Source: Pseudomonadota bacterium (GTDB lineage Bacteria > Pseudomonadota > Gammaproteobacteria > Steroidobacterales > Steroidobacteraceae). From it: 64,000 nt of DNA. The first letter of the stretch is position 1. Each line of letters starts with the position of its first letter. Below, piece after piece: positions 57,531-64,000 of the stretch. The position numbers and the translations under genes were made by a program. The notes under the pieces were generated by a model. It was given only the letters and a program-made list of their open reading frames with translations, made no database searches and had not been told where the DNA came from. Location of the stretch: positions 19,760-83,759 of the forward strand of contig JAJYLP010000005.1 of NCBI GenBank assembly GCA_021787615.1. Direction: 5' to 3'.

Positions 57531-58700
57531 CTAGCCGTTACCCGAGCCGTCACCGCCACCGGGTCCGGTTGCACAGCCGTGCGCCGAGTTGCTGTACTCC
57601 GGCTGAATGGCATACGCGTGGCCATTGAGGTTCACGTTGCTCGGGTCGAAGTAGATGCTCGAAGTCGGAACGGGGACCGCCGGCGGCGGCGGCGTGACCA
57701 GCAGGAAGCTGCACTCATCGCCGATCTCCTGCCCGAACATCCCGTTGTTCAGTTCGTTCCACCAGCCGGTCGGCCAGGGGCCGGCCACGTTCGGGTCGGT
57801 GATGGTCTCGATCGTCTCGTGCGAGAGCACGTTGTTGGTCGAATCGATGAATGCGCCGTTCGGCGTGTTGGGCCTGACCGCGCACCCGCCGACATCCTGG
57901 AACGGCTCGACGGTATAGAGGGTGGGGCGGGCCGTCAGCTGCGAGGTGCCGTGATAGGCGCAGAAGTAAAACGTCGCCGGGTCATCGGGCGAGTAGCACA
58001 CTCCCGGGCCCGCGCACTCGTCCTGTCCGGGCGGCAGGAAGATATCGTAGATGGCGTGATAGCCGCTCGGCAGGTCCAGAAACGACGTCACGGCATAGAG
58101 GATCGTCTGCATGTCCAGATCGGAGTACGCGGTCGTCTTCGTGTACGGGGACGTCGCCGGATAGGTCACCTCGATCGCCTCGCGCGCCGGCCGATAACGG
58201 TCGCCATCGTAGGCGTTGACATACTGATCGACGACGTGAATGAAGTTGCTGTTGCCGAGGTCCTGCAGGAAGCCGTGAGGATCGCCCCAGCAGCTCGCGA
58301 TCGTGTTGCAGTTGCCGTTGGTCGCCATGTTCACGTAGATCAGATACTCCTTCGCGGAGCGCACGACGTGACCGTGGTGATACTGCAGATCGCCCGGATA
58401 ACGGGTGCCGCCGCCGTCCGCACTCCCATCGCCGCCCCCGAAAGGCTGTCCGCCATCGCCCACGTTCATGTCGAAGCGGCCGAGGCGCTTCGCTGCGAGG
58501 CCGGCCGGCGTATTCGCCGGCATCAGGTGCACGGCGCCCCTCTGCGCGTGGCTGGCCACGTACTGCGTGTAGCCTGTGGGACTCACGGTCAGCTTGATGA
58601 CGCGCTGCTGCTGCGCGTGCGCCACCCCGAGGGCCAGGAACGCCGCCACCGTGCCTGTCGCAACAGTAAGCGTATGCCGTCGAAAACGCGAAGATCGCAT
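57531..58700 (-). CDS. Secreted protein with HExxExxTDP...EIGDEC motif (EXORDIUM-like/putative metal-binding)
   Basis: Signal peptide MRSSRFRRHTLTVATGTVAAFLALGVAHA; LSHETIETITDPNVAGPWPTGWWNELNNGMFGQEIGDECSF. Confidence 0.7.
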   Translation of the reverse strand: MRSSRFRRHTLTVATGTVAAFLALGVAHAQQQRVIKLTVSPTGYTQYVASHAQRGAVHLMPANTPAGLAAKRLGRFDMNVGDGGQPFGGGDGSADGGGTRYPGDLQYHHGHVVRSAKEYLIYVNMATNGNCNTIASCWGDPHGFLQDLGNSNFIHVVDQYVNAYDGDRYRPAREAIEVTYPATSPYTKTTAYSDLDMQTILYAVTSFLDLPSGYHAIYDIFLPPGQDECAGPGVCYSPDDPATFYFCAYHGTSQLTARPTLYTVEPFQDVGGCAVRPNTPNGAFIDSTNNVLSHETIETITDPNVAGPWPTGWWNELNNGMFGQEIGDECSFLLVTPPPPAVPVPTSSIYFDPSNVNLNGHAYAIQPEYSNSAHGCATGPGGGDGSGNG

Positions 58701-59159
58701 GATGCCAGTCCTCCTCATTCGTGTTATTACTGTGCAGCCTGATGATGCGCGATTTAGCGTTATTATCAGGACGATCCGTCTTGGGGCAGACGTGTTGGCG
58801 CAGAAACGCCCGTGTCCCACCCCCCGTGCATCTGCGCGCACTTGCCGCGGATGCAGAATAGGCCGCCGTCTTAAAAATTGTCAAGTTCGACCGTTCTCTC
58901 GGCGTCTTGACATGCACGAGACGGCGCGACACGGCAGTATCATCCGCGTAACAGACCATCAGCGCGCCGACAGGCGGCGGCGCATCGGTATCGCCGTGAG
59001 GTTGGGAGAGTCGGTTGCGAAGCGGCTGCGCAGGATGGCGGCTGAGTTGGGTGCCGATTCACGCCCGCTCACGCTCGATGCCCGGACTCGGCCCCCGCGG
59101 CTTGCGCCTCTCATGGTCAGCACCGCTCGCGTCCGTGCCTCATCCGCATGCGGCCAAGC

Positions 59160-59657
59160 TCAGCGCTGTGCCGAGGGAACCCGAATGACAACATGGATGG
59201 GCGCAACCAGCCCACCTCCATGCGCGCCTCGGACATGGATATCGAGTGGATACGTCCCGGCCTGGGCCGCGGACACCACGAAACTGCAAAACGGCACCAC
59301 GGGCAATGCGTTCGGTTTGCGGCGGGTGCCGAGACCACCTGCACCGTCCGAGAAGACAACGGGACGCAGGACGGCGTAGTCGCACTGGCCGCTCACGTGC
59401 GCCCTGGCATCGGGTGAGGCCGCTCGCACAGTCACTCGGGGAAGAGTCTCGGACGGGCGCAGATAGACGAGAACGTTGACGCGGCCCGGGCCCAACTCCC
59501 GTGCGCTGACCCGCACCGCCAAAGCCGGTCCGGCTTCGCTGACGGGCAGTGGCGACCGCGAGGCGGTGGCCGCTGGTGACGAGGCGGCACACGATTCGAG
59601 CGCCAGCGAGATCGTCGCCAGCCAAACGCATGGCCAGAGCGCCGGCTTCAGGCCCAT
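59160..59657 (-). CDS. Putative lipoprotein/secreted protein of unknown function
   Basis: N-terminal signal with lipobox-like LALESC; no family recognised. Confidence 0.5.
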   Translation of the reverse strand: MGLKPALWPCVWLATISLALESCAASSPAATASRSPLPVSEAGPALAVRVSARELGPGRVNVLVYLRPSETLPRVTVRAASPDARAHVSGQCDYAVLRPVVFSDGAGGLGTRRKPNALPVVPFCSFVVSAAQAGTYPLDIHVRGAHGGGLVAPIHVVIRVPSAQR

Positions 59658-59750
59658 GGCGGCAATCCCACTTCAGCGGATTGCCCGGCGCAGCCGCTGC
59701 GGCGGAACACGGGAACCTCACAGATCGGCGCCGCCATCGTACGCACGGGC

Positions 59751-62700
59751 TTAGCTGCGCGCGGCGCGCGCTTTGGCGCCACGCCAGGCGAACAGATTCG
59801 CACCCAACAGCAGCGCCAGCGTGGCATATCCCAGCGCACCGCCACCGCCCGGCGCGTTCACCGAAAACGCAGCGGCCGCGGAAGCGCCCCCGCCGGGGCT
59901 CGGCGAGTCAACGGTGATCTGCGCACGGGTGGCGCTCTGCAGATCCGAGGCCGGAATGATGGCCGATAGGAGCGAGGCCGACACATAAGCGGTCGGCAAT
60001 GGCGTGCCGTTCCACTCGACCACCGAGCGAGTCACGAACCCCTGCCCATTGACTTCGATCGTCGTATTCGGCGCGCGGGTCGTCACCGATTCCGGCTGGA
60101 CCGAGCTGATCACCGGCTCCGGATCAGCCACCGTGAGGGTCGCCGCGCTCGAGGTTCCCCCGCCCGGCGGCGGGTTCGTGAGCACGATCGAGTGCGTGCT
60201 CGCGACCTGCAGCACGGACAGCGGAATGCTCGCCTGCAGCTGCGTCGTCGACTGATAGGTCACGGGAAGGGAATTGCCGTCCAGCGTCGCCGTGGTGACA
60301 TCCTGCGCAAAGCCCGTGCCGGTGATCGTGACCGCGGTCGCCGCAGACTGCGCCTGAATGACCGCCGGAGAGAGCGCGCTCAGCGTCGGCGTCGCGTTGT
60401 AATCCGGTGCTCCGAGCCATGCGCCGCGTCCGAACGTGGTGGCGAGCAGCGTCGGATCGTCCGGATTCGACGTGTCGAACCACATGAGCTGGCGCACTTC
60501 CACGTTCGCCGGCCCCAGCGAGCTTGCGAACCAGCTCTGCCCCCCATCGCTGCTGGTATACACGCCGGTCAGCGTACCGACATACAGCACCTGCGGGTCG
60601 ACCGGATGCGTCACGAGTGAGAATACCGGGGCATCCGGCAGGCCGGCACCAACGTTCTGCCAGGCGCTTCCGCCGTCCGACGACACCCACACCTCCTGGT
60701 TCGTGCCGCTGCTGGAATAGGCATTGAAGGTGGCATAGACGGTACTCGGCGTGCCGGGAACGACCCAGATGCTCGACACCTGAGCGGCGCTTGGCAACAC
60801 GCCGCTGCCCATCCGCTGCCAGGCCGGCGTCGATGCCAGCGCGTCGGTCGAATTCCACACCTCGCCGTTGTCAAATCCCACCCACACGTCATTGGCGTTG
60901 CCGGGATCGGTCGCCACGGCGTTGATGTCATTGCGGTTGCCCGGGCTCGCCGGCATGGCCGAGGAATTGATCGCCGTCCAGGCCGGCGAGGCGTTCTGGA
61001 TCTGGGTGCCGAGCCACAGCGAGGCGCCGCCAGCGAGCATCTGCATCGCCGGCGCACCGCCGTTCGGCAGCAGCGTGAAGGGTGCAATGAAGTTGGCGTT
61101 CGTCTTGCTGTCGGTCGGCCAGGCGGAGTAATACTGCGCGTTGGGCCCGCCCTGCGACGAAAAGAACAGCTGCATGTGCGTGTATTCGCCGTAGATGTCA
61201 TTGCCGTCCGCCGGATCCACCTGGGTGAATCCGCCATCGCCGCCGAAGATCGGCACCCAGTCATCCGGCTGCGGCGCCGCGCCGGGACTGTAGCCCTCGT
61301 AAAGCAGCGTGCCGTTGTCCTGCGCGCCGCCGACAATCGGCGTGACCGGCACGCCGGCGACCGCATTCAGCGTCGAAGTGGCGCCGCGATGCCCCGTCAC
61401 GCTGTAGAACTGCGTGTCCGCGAGCCCCTGATTCTGCTCGCTCCAGGTGTTTGCCGTCAGCTGCTTGTAGAACCCGCCGTCATTGCCGACATACAGCGCG
61501 CCCGTGCTCGGGTCATAGGTGAAGGCATGCTGATCGGCATGCAGGTAGTCCGGATCCGAGCCGATCCACGAGCCGCTCTGCGTCCAGCTCGTGCCGCCGT
61601 CGGTCGAGGCGAAGATATCGATGCCGCCGGCGAGGATGGTCGGCGCCGTGCCGCTCGCATGCGGCTCGACCAGAATGACGTTGTCGTACCACCCCTGGCA
61701 TTCAACCGGCCCCGTGGCCGCATCGTCGCACAGCGCCCCGACCGCCTCACCGGTATCCTGATTGACGAATGCCGAGGTACCCGCCAGCAGCGTCCAGGTC
61801 GCCCCGTCATCGCTCGAGTGAAACACCTCGCCGCTCGGGCTGTTGCTGTCGTTGTTGTCGACCAGCGCGTACACGGAGCCTGCGACGCTCGGATCGAACG
61901 CCAAGGACACCCGCGCCTTGCTCGTGCCCGGCAGGCCGCTGCCCTCGGCCCAGGTCACTCCGCCGTCGACGGAAAAGATGACGCCCCCGTTCTGGTCATC
62001 GGCGACGGCGTCGTTCGGGTTGTTGGGGTCGAATGCGATGTCCAGGCTGTACGGTTTCGCGCTGCCCGAGCCCGAACCCCCGGTGCTGCCAGCCGTCGTC
62101 ACCGGCCAGACCGACGTCCAGGTCTGCCCGCCGTCGCTGCTGCGCTCGATGCCGCCGGCAACCCCAAAATTTGACTCGCCCGTGGCGGCGAGAATGACGC
62201 CATCGGAGGACACGGCGAGCGAGTTGACGAACACCCAGTAGAGCGCCTGCGAGGTCGGGGCGGTAGAGGCCATGGGCGACCAGGATGACCCGCCGTCGGT
62301 CGATTCCAGAATGCCATCGCCGACCGCGCTATTGAAGTCGCCTGTCCCGACGAGCAGAGTGCCGTTGGCCAGCTCGACGATCGAGCTCGTGGTGAGCACG
62401 CCCGGAAAATCGCTCACCGCGGACCAGCTCGAGCCGCCATCGTTGCTCACCCAAAGGCCGCCGGAGGCCGACGCCACGAGAATATGCGCGGCGTTCTTCG
62501 GATCGACCCAGACGGCGTTCAGGCGGCCGCCGACATTGCCCGGGCCGAGTTCCGTCCAGTTGATCAGGCTGGGGAAGATGACGGAGGACTGCTGCTTGAT
62601 CATCACTGCGCGCTGACGCAGCGCCGCTTGCAGGCGCGCGCCGACCGTCTGTCCGTCGCGCAGCATCAGCGTCTTCGCCCAGGAGTACCTCGGCAGCTGC

Positions 62701-62798
62701 ACACGACGCGACACCCGCACCGATCCGGCGCTGGCGGCCGTCATCGCGAAAGCCGCGCACGCCACCAGCACGGTGAGACATGCAACCTTGGTGTTCAC
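59751..62798 (-). CDS. Large secreted BNR/VPS10-type beta-propeller protein with IPT/TIG domains and C-terminal TM tail
   Basis: Repeated SxDGGxxW motifs (VSNDGGSSWSAV, ESTDGGSSWSPM, RSSDGGQTWTSV, HSSDDGATWTLL, ASTDGGTSWTQS, SSDGGQSWFAS), IPT-like PVISSVQPESV repeats, tail GGGGALGYATLALLLGANLFAWRGAKARAARS. Confidence 0.85.
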   Translation of the reverse strand: MNTKVACLTVLVACAAFAMTAASAGSVRVSRRVQLPRYSWAKTLMLRDGQTVGARLQAALRQRAVMIKQQSSVIFPSLINWTELGPGNVGGRLNAVWVDPKNAAHILVASASGGLWVSNDGGSSWSAVSDFPGVLTTSSIVELANGTLLVGTGDFNSAVGDGILESTDGGSSWSPMASTAPTSQALYWVFVNSLAVSSDGVILAATGESNFGVAGGIERSSDGGQTWTSVWPVTTAGSTGGSGSGSAKPYSLDIAFDPNNPNDAVADDQNGGVIFSVDGGVTWAEGSGLPGTSKARVSLAFDPSVAGSVYALVDNNDSNSPSGEVFHSSDDGATWTLLAGTSAFVNQDTGEAVGALCDDAATGPVECQGWYDNVILVEPHASGTAPTILAGGIDIFASTDGGTSWTQSGSWIGSDPDYLHADQHAFTYDPSTGALYVGNDGGFYKQLTANTWSEQNQGLADTQFYSVTGHRGATSTLNAVAGVPVTPIVGGAQDNGTLLYEGYSPGAAPQPDDWVPIFGGDGGFTQVDPADGNDIYGEYTHMQLFFSSQGGPNAQYYSAWPTDSKTNANFIAPFTLLPNGGAPAMQMLAGGASLWLGTQIQNASPAWTAINSSAMPASPGNRNDINAVATDPGNANDVWVGFDNGEVWNSTDALASTPAWQRMGSGVLPSAAQVSSIWVVPGTPSTVYATFNAYSSSGTNQEVWVSSDGGSAWQNVGAGLPDAPVFSLVTHPVDPQVLYVGTLTGVYTSSDGGQSWFASSLGPANVEVRQLMWFDTSNPDDPTLLATTFGRGAWLGAPDYNATPTLSALSPAVIQAQSAATAVTITGTGFAQDVTTATLDGNSLPVTYQSTTQLQASIPLSVLQVASTHSIVLTNPPPGGGTSSAATLTVADPEPVISSVQPESVTTRAPNTTIEVNGQGFVTRSVVEWNGTPLPTAYVSASLLSAIIPASDLQSATRAQITVDSPSPGGGASAAAAFSVNAPGGGGALGYATLALLLGANLFAWRGAKARAARS

Positions 62799-63353
62799 GC
62801 AATTTCCATGTAAGCGGCGAGCCCCCGGCGCGCGGCACGGCGCCGATCGGCGCCGCGCGCTATCGTCATGGCCGTCGAGTGCCCGATCGCGCCCGCCCGA
62901 CAATGCCCTACGCCCGGCGCGTCGGTGATTGTTCTGCTGGGGCCCTGGTGGCGGCCCTCCCTGCCACAAGCCGCGAATGCGCAAAATCTAGCACAATTGA
63001 AAATGCCCTGTCGCCGCTGCGCAGAGTCTGCCGCAGCGCGACGCAAATGAGGGAGAATCATCGCACGGCGTCGCCGCACGGCTGAGGGCACGATCGTGCC
63101 GCTCAGCGCGGATGTGCCGAGCGCCTGCAAGCCCCCAAATCCGGCAGGCGCGTGTCAGGCCGGCGCCGCGAGGACGGTGCGCTGGAAGGTGAGCGCTCCT
63201 GCCCGCTGAGCCGGCCACATGCTCCACGAACCAGACGCATGCCTGCGCTGAGCGCCGCGGCGGCTGTCGCGGCCGCCGGCCTGTTGCTAGACTCACGATC
63301 GGGCGAATCGGCGTCCGAAGCGTCAGCCGCACCGCGGCCTTCAGGAGGACTCG

Positions 63354-64000
63354 ATGATCTATGTGGCGATCCTCGTCGCTTCGCTTTTTCTGCTGATCGC
63401 CTTCGCGGTCGAGCGCCTCGATCGCGCCTCCGGCGTGCCCTCGGTGATCATCATGATCGCCCTGGGCCTCGCGGCACGACCGGCACTGGGAATGCTCGGC
63501 ATGCTCGTCAAGGGAATAGGCGCGATCGTGCCGGTCGCCGGCGCGGTTGCGTTCGTGCTGATCGTGCTCGAAGGCGCGCTCGACATCGAGCTCAAGCGCG
63601 AGCGGCTGAAGCTCGCGGTGACGGCCTTCGCACTGGCTGCGTTCGCCTTGGTCTTCTACGGCGCGGTGTTTGCGCTCCTCGCGGCGCGGCTGCTCAACCT
63701 CACGTACCTGCAAGGGGCTCTGCTCGCCACGCCGCTCGCGCTGATCAGCAGCTCGGTGGCCATACCGGCGAGCCGCGGCCTTGGAACTTACACGCGCGAA
63801 TTCATCGTCTACGAGAGCTCCGCTTCGGACATCCTCGGGGTGCTCGTCTTCTTCGCGCTCTTGAACTCCGAGTCCACCGTGCGCGGCTTCCTCACCAGTC
63901 TCGCCGGCGGCGGGCTGCTCTCACTGCTGCTCGCCGTGGCCTGCTCTCTGGCGCTGGTGCTGGTCTCGACCCGCGCCACGGCGCACGTGCGCTACATCCC
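63354..64000 (+). CDS. Cation:proton antiporter (CPA family), truncated by window edge
   Basis: MIYVAILVASLFLLIAFAVERLDRASGVPSVIIMIALGLAARPALGM...VLIVLEGALDIELKRERLKLAVTAFALAAFALVFYG; open to the right edge. Confidence 0.82.
   Translation, partial: MIYVAILVASLFLLIAFAVERLDRASGVPSVIIMIALGLAARPALGMLGMLVKGIGAIVPVAGAVAFVLIVLEGALDIELKRERLKLAVTAFALAAFALVFYGAVFALLAARLLNLTYLQGALLATPLALISSSVAIPASRGLGTYTREFIVYESSASDILGVLVFFALLNSESTVRGFLTSLAGGGLLSLLLAVACSLALVLVSTRATAHVRYI

Overview
High-GC, proteobacterial-looking chromosomal window dominated by aromatic and aromatic-amine catabolism. (i) About 2.7-29.7 kb is an anaerobic phenylacetate to benzoyl-CoA island: phenylacetate-CoA ligase, phenylglyoxylate oxidoreductase padEFGHI, split phenylacetyl-CoA oxidoreductase (padB versus padCD), Thauera-type benzoyl-CoA reductase bcrCBAD with ferredoxin, dch/oah/had, korAB and a glutaryl-CoA dehydrogenase-like gene. 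(ii) 30.3-38.8 kb is an oxygen-dependent 4-hydroxyphenylacetate (hpa-like) cluster with a LigA/LigB-type dioxygenase and a DapA-family protein. (iii) 39.3-49.6 kb is a quinohemoprotein amine dehydrogenase (qhn/qhp) biosynthesis operon that ends in two peptidase-U32-family genes. (iv) The remainder is housekeeping or accessory genes plus several decayed genes. Most notable observations: a repeated GTATT-N10-AATAC dyad (inner GTAC core) at six intergenic positions of the phenylacetate/benzoyl-CoA island, including upstream of a GNAT-Rrf2 (BadM-like) operon; a U32 pair in the tryptophylquinone-maturation operon; an aldehyde dehydrogenase paralogue that lost its catalytic Cys; and a thioesterase gene placed with padCD. 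All family calls come from reading protein sequences by eye; no database searches were run.
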